Shown piece by piece: positions 26,470-36,100 of a DNA stretch of 64,000 nt (position 1 is its first letter; each line of letters begins with the position of its first letter). Position numbers and translations under genes: made by a program. Under the pieces are notes generated by a model. The model was not told where the DNA came from, did not search any database, and saw only the letters and a list, made by a program, of their open reading frames with translations. Source of the DNA: Sphingobacteriales bacterium (GTDB taxonomy: Bacteria; Bacteroidota; Bacteroidia; Chitinophagales; Chitinophagaceae); NCBI GenBank assembly GCA_027484425.1, contig JAIXSZ010000081.1, positions 1 through 64,000 on the forward strand, written 5' to 3'.

Positions 26470-26813
26470 AAATGGTAGTGTGTGCGTAATAACAGAAAAG
26501 CGCGGTAGTTTATTGTATGAATATGATTATTTATTGCTGAATGTGTAATGTGTTGTATAAGAGTACATGAGGTGGCGCCAGGATAGACATGCAAGTGAGG
26601 TTTGATTATGCTGTACTCTCTTTACAAATGCTGTGCCAAAAAACTAGAGGCGATGAGAAATCAGAAAATAGACTTAAAGCCTCAGCGGACAAACCTCACT
26701 TTTTCGACTTGTATATCCGCTATCCTATTTGTGCCCCTAATTGGCAAAACTTCGAACCAAGTATTGGAAAACTTTCGTGAAATTTATCTGTCCTGCGCGA
26801 GGCTGATGTTCCG
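26470..26813. other. Intergenic region upstream of the TonB receptor
   Basis: About 340 bases without a convincing gene. It should hold the leftward promoter of the receptor operon; no TAnnTTTG was found. A 63-codon plus-strand frame here has no recognisable features and is not called. Confidence 0.5.
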
Positions 26814-26837
26814 AAAATAAGACCAACAGCGGCGGAA
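26814..26837. repeat. Repeat E, copy 2 (24 bp)
   Basis: Identical to 23059-23082. It sits 15 bases before double-hairpin element copy 2. Confidence 0.85.
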
Positions 26838-26852
26838 ATGTGTGCTGCAAGA

Positions 26853-26920
26853 TTTGCTGCCGCAAGCCAACGGGACGCTGGCGGTGTAATAAGACGAGGC
26901 GAGACGCCTCGACTAGGGGG
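26853..26920. repeat. Double-hairpin element H, copy 2
   Basis: A 68-base unit starting TTTGCTGCCGCAAGCC and ending GACTAGGGGG. It has the hairpins CCAACG-GGA-CGCTGG (one mismatch) and CGAGGCG-AGA-CGCCTCG (26895-26911, perfect). The photolyase fragment begins at the very next base. Confidence 0.88.
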
Positions 26921-27350
26921 TACAACGGCTGATGGTGACGGGGAATTTTGCGCTGCTGGCAGGGTAGACCCTGATGCGGTGGATGCGTGGTACCTAGGCA
27001 TATACATAGATGCGCTGGACTGGGTGGAGATAACCAATACACGAGGGATGAGCCAATATGCAGATGGGGGCATAGTGGGTACTAAGCCGTATGTGAGCAG
27101 TGCTACCTACATAGACAAAATGAGCAACTACTGCGATACCTGCTACTACAAAAAGGCTGTAAAAACCGGAGACAGAGCATGCCCGTTCAACAGCCTGTAC
27201 TGGCACTTTTATGACAGACATGAACCACTACTGGGCAACAATGCCCGGATACAAATGATGTATAACGTGTGGCGAAAAATGGACCCTGAACAAAGGGCTG
27301 CACTGCTGATACAGGTGGAGTATTATCTGGATAGGGTGGATGAGTTGTAG
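26921..27350 (+). pseudogene. Truncated, frameshifted duplicate of the photolyase 3' end
   Basis: Bases 26921-27350 closely match 21774-22204, the last ~143 codons of the intact photolyase, including NYCDTCYYKK, TGDRACPFN and the C-terminus. The copy lacks the N-terminal two thirds and the first 4Fe-4S cysteine. Relative to the intact gene it has lost one base near 26960 (CTGGCAGGGTAGACCC here versus CTGGCTGGGGTAGCCCC), which breaks the frame. Homology continues past the stop codon for ~135 bases into element H. A new open frame running in from 26838 is an accident of the junction. No full-length product can be made. Confidence 0.92.
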
Positions 27351-27417
27351 AGGGGGTTGTTTTGTTGCTCGTTTTTGCTTTTGGTTGTAGTGGGGATGCA
27401 GTGATTAATGGGTGACT

Positions 27418-27485
27418 TTTGCTGCCGCAAGCCAGCGGGACGCTGGCGGTGTGTGAAGACGAGGCGGAACGCCTCGACTAGGGGG
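27418..27485. repeat. Double-hairpin element H, copy 3
   Basis: Both hairpins are perfect here: CCAGCG-GGA-CGCTGG (27432-27446) and CGAGGCG-GAA-CGCCTCG (27460-27476). The copy ends GACTAGGGGG and forms the right border of the duplicated segment. Confidence 0.88.
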
Positions 27486-27616
27486 AAAACCACCAACTCG
27501 GATTTTTACGCCAAGTTTTCCATGACTTAGCCGAATCTGGACTTTCACTCAGTTGTGAGCATCGCATTGCTATTGACTCAGCTTCAAAAATCCAACAGAG
27601 GTATGTTTTAGAGTTG

Positions 27617-28519
27617 CTATTCTTTGGTATATAATGATTGCCAATACTTCAACCTTTCATAATAGTAGTTTACGCAGTCTTCTATCATCTCTTTTGGCAA
27701 TGTAGTATCTTTCCGGGCTATTATGTCTTTCATGCTATTTAATTTTGTTTTTTCTTTTATGTCATCTTTGTAATCACTGTACTGCGCGTCATTATAATAT
27801 TTATCAACTAAATAACACGCTAAATCATTATAAGCTATTCCTGAAGGTACAGTAAGAAAGTCACTAGGCATTGGATAATAAAAATGTCCCGTAATTATTT
27901 TAGGAAATTCTTCGGATATTGTCATACCTTGAAATTTGCTTCCAGTAAGTTGTAGACCGTTTAATGTATAAAAAAGATAATAATTTCTATCTGTAAATGT
28001 GTATATAAGCTCTTTACAATGCATCATACCTAGCCATTTGTGATACTCAATTAACTTCTTACTATTAAATGACAGGTCAAGTACCATAGTGTCAGTTCGG
28101 TCACCATTTTTTACAGAAATAATTGGAGCAACGTGATAGCCCCAAGTTACTTTTTCGCCGTCAAAAAGTGGATTACTAGTGGATAATTTTTTATTTGACA
28201 CGAGGGTGCTAATAGATGGTGCGAAAGCCCATATTTTCCCTACATCACATCCTGATTCTGTGTAAATTAGGGACATTTTCCGTGCGATAAACTCAGCACG
28301 GCTTTCGCAATATCCGTTGATGTGCCGACTTGGAATAGACAATTTAGCGATTACATTAAATAGTGAATCGGCTTTTTCTTTCACTATTGGACATAGAAAA
28401 GCACCAAATGGATGTGCATTGCTCATTAAATTGTTTTCAGCAAAGTCAACTCGAATTTGCCCTAGGCTGTTAATGGAAAACGCCAGTAATCCAACGAAAA
28501 GAATAAATCTCATTTTCAT
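27617..28519 (-). CDS. Secreted protein-glutaminase-like deamidase (predicted)
   Basis: A 300-residue protein with a signal peptide (MKMRFILFVGLLAFS ... SLGQ). Residues 68-75 read NGYCESRA, 126-131 WGYHVA and 146-151 VLDLSF. Together these match the Cys-His-Asp triad blocks of protein-glutaminase (C-x-x-R-A, W-x-YHVA, I/V-L/I-D), giving Cys71, His129 and Asp148. KIWAF at 95-99 fits the strand before the second block. Protein-glutaminases convert protein-bound Gln to Glu; related domains also act as effectors. The Pro that usually follows the catalytic Asp is Leu here. The region is AT-rich compared with its neighbours, which may mean transfer. It follows a 606-residue secreted protein by 27 bases on the same strand. 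Confidence 0.7.
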   Translation of the reverse strand: MKMRFILFVGLLAFSINSLGQIRVDFAENNLMSNAHPFGAFLCPIVKEKADSLFNVIAKLSIPSRHINGYCESRAEFIARKMSLIYTESGCDVGKIWAFAPSISTLVSNKKLSTSNPLFDGEKVTWGYHVAPIISVKNGDRTDTMVLDLSFNSKKLIEYHKWLGMMHCKELIYTFTDRNYYLFYTLNGLQLTGSKFQGMTISEEFPKIITGHFYYPMPSDFLTVPSGIAYNDLACYLVDKYYNDAQYSDYKDDIKEKTKLNSMKDIIARKDTTLPKEMIEDCVNYYYERLKYWQSLYTKE

Positions 28520-28546
28520 ATTAAGATGTTCAATTGTGCTTATTAT

Positions 28547-30367
28547 TTACTGATTTGGCACCTTGCTCTCTAGTGTTTTGTGCTTTGCAAGATTAGGAAC
28601 AGACAAATTTATGATGTTTGTAACAAGTTGTGTAGGTGTTCCATTTTCAAGTGCTACAAAAAATTTTAACTTTATCGGCACGTTTTGTTCGCTTTCTATG
28701 ACATAGTCAAAGGGCTTTTCATCCGTTTTGACATTCAAAGAGATAGAATTGCCGTTCACTTGACTATTTGTTGATGATAAAGATAAAACGGTTTGGTCTG
28801 AATTTATGTATTCTATTTGGAGACCAGAAATTTGAAATGGTCTTTTTAGCCTAACATCATTGTCATTTATAAAAAACTCCACGGGAAATTGATAGAACTT
28901 TTTATTGGTACTACTGCGAGTAATTTCTTCCCTTTTCGCATTAATTGTCTCATTATTAATTGGAAGTACTTTCGGGTCGTCTGTAACTTTAACCGGTTCC
29001 TTAACTTCGAAAGTAAGACTATTGTCATCTATTTTGATATTACTCGTCAACTTCATTGTCAGAGTCAAAACTCTATTATTATGATTAGCTCTGTCTATAG
29101 CTTCTTTTTTAATTAAACCAGTTATTTTACAGATGCAATCAGGGTAATTATCTTTTTCCTTATTGTAAAATGAAACTACGGTAGGCTTTGAAACCCAAAT
29201 ATTACTATCAAAATCGTGATCTTCAATTCCCCACGAAGATGAACCACATAAAAATTCTGGTATACCAGTCATTATCCGAGAAATTTCAGTGGGAATTAAA
29301 TGAGTCACATAACCAGTAATGGATGGTTGACTTTTAAAGAAACTACTTTGAAGCTTTTGATTAATTTTCCCAGCTTTGGGCAAATCGGTTAAGGCATATG
29401 ATAGCTTGTCGGACTGCAACTTGTGAATATATGTCTTGAAATCTTTTAAAGAAAAAGAAATCTTATTATCATGTCCCGTCTGAACATTACCTGCAACATT
29501 AAAAATCCCAGCCGAAATATTTGCAGATAACCTACCATTCATATTTATACTTTGCTCGCTGTTTATTGCACGATATAATAAGGTGCCATCAAACTCTGAT
29601 ATGTACTGTCCACTTTTGATAAGAGCATCATTTTTGTTAACTACTGTTGAGTAATCATTGTAATATATTTGCCATAAAAGTAAGTGTGCATAAACAGACT
29701 GAGGTGTTTGTTGGTCGAAAATTAAATATAGAGGGCTAAAGAATTTTCCAGTGATTGTCGTAATTGAACTTTCTTTTTTCGTTTCTGCTTCTAGACTGGA
29801 CTTGAGTTCGGCGACAGGGGCGCTTATGCTTGCGGAGATGTTACCAGTAAAGTAACTTCCACATGATTTTTGATAGTACAAACTCGGGAAACCTCCAATC
29901 GGAGCTACACTGGATAAACCAAAGTCAACGAGGTTATCATTGATTCCAAGTATACGTTTCGCGTTTATGTACTCTGTTTCTGCGAAATTGCCCTTCGTTA
30001 ATTTATCGATGTCAGCATTTTTAAGAGTTAAAAAAAGCAAATTAGTTGCCGACATTGGCAACTCATATACAATAGTCTTTCGCAATTTAGCTTCACCATA
30101 TCCATTAATAACATCTTGCGGTATGTATAATCTGTTATCGCTCCGGTTAATCAGGCACGCTGTTAAAGCCTGCGATTTGTAAGCCTCTTGCAGTTTTTCC
30201 GCTAAGCTATTATTTACGAAGGGGCTGGTAAGGATGGGAGGAAAGTTCTTTCTAGCGACTTCATCTTGTTCTTTTAAGTATTTTTTTACAAATATGTTTT
30301 GCCCTAAAGCGAAAACTGGAGCAATAGTGACGAATGTTACTATCAGTGCTTTATACGCTGTTTTCAT
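28547..30367 (-). CDS. Large secreted protein, unknown, upstream of the deamidase-like gene
   Basis: A 606-residue protein with a signal peptide (MKTAYKALIVTFVTIAP ... ALGQ). No family is recognised. The N-terminal half has mixed helices and a stretch with alternating small and polar residues (GNISASISAPVAELKSSLEAE, then INMNGRLSANISAGIFNVAGNV) that could form long amphipathic strands. The C-terminal third (~430-590) looks like two beta-sandwich units (VLTLTMKLTSNIKIDDNSLTFEV; FQISGLQIEYINSDQTVLSL). Four Cys are spaced in the middle. The 27-base gap to the deamidase-like gene and shared AT-richness suggest one transferred unit, possibly a carrier, receptor or inhibitor for it; that is inference. 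Confidence 0.75.
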   Translation of the reverse strand: MKTAYKALIVTFVTIAPVFALGQNIFVKKYLKEQDEVARKNFPPILTSPFVNNSLAEKLQEAYKSQALTACLINRSDNRLYIPQDVINGYGEAKLRKTIVYELPMSATNLLFLTLKNADIDKLTKGNFAETEYINAKRILGINDNLVDFGLSSVAPIGGFPSLYYQKSCGSYFTGNISASISAPVAELKSSLEAETKKESSITTITGKFFSPLYLIFDQQTPQSVYAHLLLWQIYYNDYSTVVNKNDALIKSGQYISEFDGTLLYRAINSEQSINMNGRLSANISAGIFNVAGNVQTGHDNKISFSLKDFKTYIHKLQSDKLSYALTDLPKAGKINQKLQSSFFKSQPSITGYVTHLIPTEISRIMTGIPEFLCGSSSWGIEDHDFDSNIWVSKPTVVSFYNKEKDNYPDCICKITGLIKKEAIDRANHNNRVLTLTMKLTSNIKIDDNSLTFEVKEPVKVTDDPKVLPINNETINAKREEITRSSTNKKFYQFPVEFFINDNDVRLKRPFQISGLQIEYINSDQTVLSLSSTNSQVNGNSISLNVKTDEKPFDYVIESEQNVPIKLKFFVALENGTPTQLVTNIINLSVPNLAKHKTLESKVPNQ

Positions 30368-31022
30368 TATGTGATAATTATAAATATTTTATTGACAAAT
30401 TTCACTTCAAAACTAAATTCTTTTTTTGAAACATACAAGTATCTAGACAATTAAATCCGTAATATTTTTATGTTTTATTATGTTAATAAAGCGAAAAGAT
30501 TACTATCCATTCAATATTATTGCAACTAGATACACATTCGTTAAAAAATATTATGTTTTTTTGTTGCCTTACGTCCAGCAGTGGCTATATCAATTCATCG
30601 GTAATACAACACTGCGAACCGTCAATATGCTAGCTTATGTACCACCCTTTCTTCCGGATGTTCCGAAGTGCATCTAAAAAAAACGATAATACCCCGTCTC
30701 CGACGGTATTCATCTTGACAAAGCTAAAATTTAAGAACGAAAGAGAGAAACACAGGGGGAGCGGAGCCTCCTTTGCTGAAAAGCTACCGCGGCAGGAAAA
30801 GGGGAAAAATGAGAAAGGAAGGGCACCGCTCCATTTATCCTTTTTCGTGCCCCTAACACAAATCGAACCTACACTACCTTCCCAAAACCAGATATTGAAG
30901 ATGATATGTACAACGATTCATCATTTGAAATTTATGTACAAGCCTCGCATAGCCCCGGACGTACAAGTGAGCGACGCAAAGCCCGCTGATATGAGTACAA
31001 AAGCTGGTAACAGAAAGAAAAA
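30368..31022. other. Intergenic region with purine-rich segment and repeat C copy 3
   Basis: About 655 bases. Overlapping plus-strand frames (to 136 codons) are rich in Lys/Arg/Pro, start inside AT-rich DNA and run through repeat C, so they are not called. A purine-rich segment (30735-30820) is bracketed by complementary GGAGCGG (30758-30764) and CCGCTCC (30826-30832), which could close a structured element. Repeat C copy 3 covers 30938-31011. The leftward promoter of the 606-residue gene must lie near 30370-30450. Confidence 0.45.
30938..31011. repeat. Dispersed repeat C, copy 3
   Basis: Contains AGCCCCGGACGTACAAGTGAG, shortened here to the core GGACGTACAAGTGAG, followed by GACGCAAAGCCCGCTGAT and GAGTACAAAAGCTGGTAA, matching copy 1 closely. 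Confidence 0.8.
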
Positions 31023-33056
31023 CTATCTGCCTTTTAGCATGTTGTAATAGGCTGGGTCTATCTGGCGGAAGCCGAGCTGGATGGCGGTTTCTACGTCTTG
31101 GAGGGCGGCGGCTTTGTTGCCATTGAGGGTGTGACAGTAAGACCGCGAATAGAATATCTCGCCCATGGTGGGGTTGAGGGCAAGGGCGGTTTCGAAGTCG
31201 GCCATGGCTTCTTTGCAGCGTTTCATACGCTGGTAGAGCCTGCCCCTATTGAGGTAGGGGGCGTACATATCGGGGTTCTGAGCTATGGCTATGCCGTAGT
31301 GTACGAGTGCAGAATCGGGTTTGCCGGTCATATCGTAGAAGTTACCGAAGTTGCTGTGTACCTCTGGGAAGTAGGGCTTGCTGGCTATGGCACTGCGAAA
31401 ACAAAAGGCGGAGGAATCTAGTTTTTGGGTGATGGCATACGTGATGGCAAGACCGAGGTAGGCGTTGGCATTGCCCTCTTTGTCGTTGAGGGTGAGGGCT
31501 TTGTAGTAATAGCCTTTTGCCTGAGGGAATAGATTGGCTGCACGGTGTAGCTCGCCCAAGGAGACCCAGGGATTGGCAAAGGTGGGTTCGAGTGTTACAG
31601 ACCTATTGAGAAGGTAGAGTGAAGAATCGAAAAATAGTCGGCGCTCGGCATCGTTGACGCTTTCATTGAACTTGTTGAAGTAATAAAAGCCGAGGTTGTT
31701 GAATGCATTGGGGGCGAGGGGTTGTTTTTCTATCTCGTCGCGCCAAAGGCTGGCGGTATCGTACCATGCCTTGCAACGCTGTGTGGTGAGTGTGCCCAAG
31801 TATAACGACCAGGCACCTACCACAGCAAGGGCTATGTAGCCATATTGTCTGTTGGCACCGGGTGTGAAGAAGGAAGATATAAACCAGCCTGCCATAAAAA
31901 ACAGCCCTAGATAGGGTATGTAAGAATAACGGTCGGCAAGGATGGCACCTCCTACAGGGAGGAACTGCAAGAGCAAGGCAATATTGACCAGGAAAAACAA
32001 TGCACCAAACACTACTACCCTACTGCGGCGGTAGTACCACACTATGCCCAAAACGGCGAGTGTGGCTAGGGGATAGAGGTAATAAACAACTGGCAGGGAG
32101 CCTCCAAGATCCTTGGGAGGATAGGGATAAAAACAACTGAGCCCGAGGGGAAGAATGGACTTCCAGAGGTAAGTAATGAAGGCATAACCACCCAGCGCAA
32201 AACGCTCGACGAAGGTATAAGTGACATTGTGGGTGCCGAGGGAGCCGAAGGAGCGCTGATCAATAAGGGAACGGATACCAAAGGCTATGGCTATGGCTAG
32301 CAGGGGGAGTTTTTCGAGGAGGAGGGTGCGGGTGAGTGGGCGCTGCTCGAAGTAGTCGATAAGCAATAGGGTGAGCGGGAGGGTAACGGCGACTGGCTTG
32401 CCTAGCAAGGAACAGAGGTAGAGCAAGGCGGTGACAGCATACCACTTAGTGCGAGCGGCACCGGAGGCGCGAATAAAGTAAAGCCAGGTGATGCATGCTG
32501 CCATATAGAACACACCATACACGACATCCTTGCGGCCAGCAAGCCATGCTACCGACTCTACGTGCATGGGGTGTAACCCGAACAGCAGGGCTGTGATGGC
32601 GGCGGCTATGGGGCGGCGAGTGAGCAGCTGCACAAAGACATACACAAGGACAGTGACGAGTATGTGTAGCAACACACTATCGAGGTGGTATAACCATGGC
32701 TCGAGGCGCACAAAACTATACTCTATGGCATAACTGAGTATGGTAAGCGGGTGATAGTTGCCCATGATGGGTGTGGTGAATATCTGGCGCAACCCTTGTG
32801 CAGTAATGTCTTTGATAAGTGCATTGTCGCGGATGTAGCCGGGGTCGTCCCAATTGGTGAGCTGATTTTGGAGGCTGACCTTGTAAAATAGCCATGTGAG
32901 CAGCGCAATAGCACCAGCTATAACTGCATGTAAACGAAAGCCAGATAAGCCAGCGCCCTTAGAAGGTGTAGCAGGTGCAGGTGATGCCTGCCTAGGCTTG
33001 GGTGCAGGAGGTATGTTGCTAGCGGTAGCTTGTGGTTTTTGTTTACTCTTTGCCAT
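31023..33056 (-). CDS. TMTC-like multi-pass glycosyltransferase with TPR repeats
   Basis: 677 residues from the start at 33056 (MAKSKQKPQ). The frame extends 15 codons upstream into a hydrophobic run, but the basic Pro/Ala/Lys-rich start is more typical. After a disordered N-terminus (~1-45) come 10-11 membrane segments. Between the first two are the GT-C signatures NWDDPGYI and NYHPL, and later GLHPMHVESVAWLAGRKDV, both diagnostic for the TMTC/O-mannosyltransferase-like group. The last ~230 residues hold about six TPR units (NAYLGLAITYAITQKLDSSAFCFRSAI; PYLNRGRLYQRMKRCKEAMADFETAL). Such proteins move a sugar from a polyprenyl-phosphate donor to exported acceptors. It is monocistronic here. 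Confidence 0.88.
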   Translation of the reverse strand: MAKSKQKPQATASNIPPAPKPRQASPAPATPSKGAGLSGFRLHAVIAGAIALLTWLFYKVSLQNQLTNWDDPGYIRDNALIKDITAQGLRQIFTTPIMGNYHPLTILSYAIEYSFVRLEPWLYHLDSVLLHILVTVLVYVFVQLLTRRPIAAAITALLFGLHPMHVESVAWLAGRKDVVYGVFYMAACITWLYFIRASGAARTKWYAVTALLYLCSLLGKPVAVTLPLTLLLIDYFEQRPLTRTLLLEKLPLLAIAIAFGIRSLIDQRSFGSLGTHNVTYTFVERFALGGYAFITYLWKSILPLGLSCFYPYPPKDLGGSLPVVYYLYPLATLAVLGIVWYYRRSRVVVFGALFFLVNIALLLQFLPVGGAILADRYSYIPYLGLFFMAGWFISSFFTPGANRQYGYIALAVVGAWSLYLGTLTTQRCKAWYDTASLWRDEIEKQPLAPNAFNNLGFYYFNKFNESVNDAERRLFFDSSLYLLNRSVTLEPTFANPWVSLGELHRAANLFPQAKGYYYKALTLNDKEGNANAYLGLAITYAITQKLDSSAFCFRSAIASKPYFPEVHSNFGNFYDMTGKPDSALVHYGIAIAQNPDMYAPYLNRGRLYQRMKRCKEAMADFETALALNPTMGEIFYSRSYCHTLNGNKAAALQDVETAIQLGFRQIDPAYYNMLKGR

Positions 33057-33132
33057 GAAGGATAAAAATAGAGTAAGTAGTTGGAATATAAAAGAACCCA
33101 ATTAGCAGTAGCAGATACATAACTTAAACAAC

Positions 33133-33159
33133 ACAGGCTACCCGATGTGGATAGCCTGT
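33133..33159 (-). terminator. Terminator of the giant Ig-like protein gene
   Basis: An 8-bp perfect outer stem, ACAGGCTA (33133-33140) with TAGCCTGT (33152-33159), extended by partial inner pairing. It lies ~25 bases past the stop codon, and the minus strand after it reads GTTGTTTAAGTT. The stem is modest. Confidence 0.6.
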
Positions 33160-33184
33160 AGCGATGTGGTATAAAAAATGAAAA

Positions 33185-36100
33185 TTATTGCTTTTTGATC
33201 AATTTCTGCACTTTGAGTTGCTGACCATTGGCATCGAACAGCGTAATGATGTAGACACCATCTGCCAACGAAGTGAGGCTGATCTCTTTAGCATTGGGCT
33301 GAGTGATGAGTGCCTTGCCATCTATGCTGCTAATGATAGCAGTAACAGGCGCCTGAGCGGTAATGAATACAGTTCCAGAAGCAGGATTTGGGTAGATGCT
33401 AACGTCAGTTTGGTTGAGGTCTGTAACACTGTTGGTACCTGTCCAGCCGTTGACAACGTAAGTAGCTGATACTGCCTGACAACCATTGGTATCTGTAACG
33501 GCTACTTTGTAGTTGCCATTGCCAGTGATGGCAGTAGACGCTGCGGTAGCACCCGGTATGGCAATAAGATCTTTGTACCACTGATAAGTGATGTACATGC
33601 CACTGGTGTAAACAGCGGTGCCGCTAGAAGCTACTAAAGGATTGGGGAGGGGCACCTCTGTAACAGAAGCCGTAGAAGTAAGCACGGTGCAACTGCCTGT
33701 AACAACGATCTGGCAGGTATAATTGCCCTCTACGCCTGCACTATAGGTGGGTGATGTGGCACCGGGTATGGCACTACCATTGAGGAACCACTGATAAGAT
33801 AAAGCACTGCCTAAACCAGACACGCTGGTAGACAATAGCGCACTACCACCCCAGCAGAAACGAGCAGGTGTGAGCGCTATAGCTGTGGGACTGCTGATAA
33901 CAGTAACTACAGTGGCAACTGGAGTAGTGGCAGTGCAACCAGTAGCTGCATTGACAACAACTACCTTGTAACCACCACTAGCAGTAGCGGCATAGTTGGC
34001 AGTATTGGCACCGCTGATAGCAACGCCATCCTTGAGCCACTGATAGGTGAAGCCTGGAGTGGCACTGAGCAATACCCCGCTACCTACACAGAAAATGGTG
34101 GGACCAGCTGCTGTGATAGAAGCATCGGGCAATGGATTGACTGTGAATATAGTGAGGGCTGATACAACAGCGCAGCCAGCTGCGTTAGTTACCTGTACAT
34201 AATAGTCGCCAGTTGTAAAGGCTGTATAAGCATCGGCAGTGGCACCCGCTATAGGACCAGCAGCATCGAACCACTGATAAGTATTGCCGGGAGCTGCTAC
34301 CGCAGAGATAGTGACGCTACCCCCTGCACATACCGTAAGCGGACCTGATACAGACACCACAGAAGAAGGAGCAGCAGTAACAGACACAACTACAGGAGCA
34401 GAAAGTGCCCAGCACCCAGCAGCATTGGTAACCCGTACCTCATAACTACCCGAAGCAGTAGCAGTAAAGGTGCTGGTGGTGGCCCCTGCTATAGGCGTGC
34501 CAGCAAGCTCCCACTGATAAGTAAGTCCGACACCGGTATTGGCATTGAGCGCAACTGGAGTGCCTGCACAAACACTGGTGGTACCACCCGGCACTGTGAT
34601 AGTAGCCGTAGCTGGCACAACAGTAACCGACATAGCAGTAGACAATGTGGTGCAACCTGCAGCTATACTCACCCTAACCTGGTAACTACCGGGAGTGCTG
34701 GTGGTATAAGTAGGTGTAGTAATACTAGGAATAGGAACACCCCCATTAAACCACTGGTAAGTGGCACCCACTGCAGCACTAGAAGTAAGTGTAACGAAAT
34801 CGCCAGGGCAAAGAACTGTGTCGCCTATAGGCGTAATAGCAGCAACAGGAGCAGCAATAACAGTAACAACAGCAGTGGCTATGCAGCCAGTGGCTAAAGT
34901 ATAGGTGATAGTAGATGTACCACCTGCAACACCCGTAACAACACCTGTACCCGCAGCAACAGTAGCTACAGCAGGCGTACTACTGCTCCATCCACCGCCC
35001 GGAGTAGTATTAGTTAGGTTTATGGTAGAAGCGGGGCAAACAGTAGCAGCACCACCAATAGCAGCAGGTAATGGATTGACAGTAAAGGTGCGTACGCGAG
35101 AACAACCGGTAGCTAGTGTATAACTAATATTGGATGTGCCAACAGCAACACCGGTGACTACACCAGTACCGGCAACTACTGTAGCTACCGTAGTATTGCT
35201 GCTGCTCCATGCACCACCTGCAGGGCCACTGGTAAGCGTAGCTGTAAGGCCCAAACAAACAGCGGTAGGACCACCTATAGCAGTAGGCAACGGATTGACA
35301 GTGACAACTCTAGTGCTAATGCAACCACTAACGTTGTAAGTAATTGTAGCAGTGCCAGCTGCAACGCCTGTAACAACGCCACCAGCAACAGTAGCAATAG
35401 CACCGTTTGAGCTGGTCCATGCACCACCAGCTGGAGTAGCAGATAGATTAGTAGTGCTGGCTACACAGACGGTGGCTGTACCAGTGATAGCACCAGGATT
35501 AGGATTGACAGTAACGACTGCTGTACGGAAACAAGTATTGGTACCTGTGCAGGTAATAATGCTAGTACCGGTAGCAACACCCGAAACAATACCAGTAGCA
35601 GCGCCAACAGTAGCAACAGGAAGATTGCTACTAGCCCATGAAACACCAGGGGTAGCTGAAGCAAGTGTAGTAGTAGCACCGATACACACTGACAATGCAC
35701 CAGTAATAGGTGCAGGCAGTGGTAACACTGTAACAACAGTAGTAGTGATGCAACCAGAAGTAGGTAAAGTGTAAGTAATAGTAGCTGTGCCGCCAGTAGT
35801 GATAACCCCTGTAACAACGCCGGTAGCAGCGCCTACAGTAGCAATAGTAGCATCGCTACTAGACCATGTGCCACCAGAAACTGGATGTGTAACGGTAGCT
35901 GTAGCGGCCGGGCAAATAGGTGCAATACCTGTAATGGCAGCCGGAGCAACATCGACGGTGACTACAGCCGTAATAGCACAGCCTGTAGGTAATGTGTAAG
36001 AAACAGTAGCTGTGCCTGCAGTTAAAGCAGTAACTAGGCCTGTAGCAGCGTCGATAGAGATGACACCTGCTGAAGACTGAGACCATGCGCCACCAACAGA

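Noticed and set aside
26589-26820. Plus-strand frames of 63 and 72 codons upstream of the TonB receptor
   Set aside because: Overlapping each other in different phases, no signal or domain.
26838-27350. A second functional 170-residue photolyase-like protein
   Set aside because: It is a fragment joined to hairpin-element DNA, with the frame shifted at ~26960 and one Fe-S ligand and the FAD-domain start missing.
30480-31047. Plus-strand frames up to 136 codons
   Set aside because: They run through repeat C, overlap the TMTC-like gene's end and have no domain or signal; judged chance frames.
32066-32733. Minus- and plus-strand frames inside the TMTC-like gene
   Set aside because: They are shadows in other phases of a well-supported gene.
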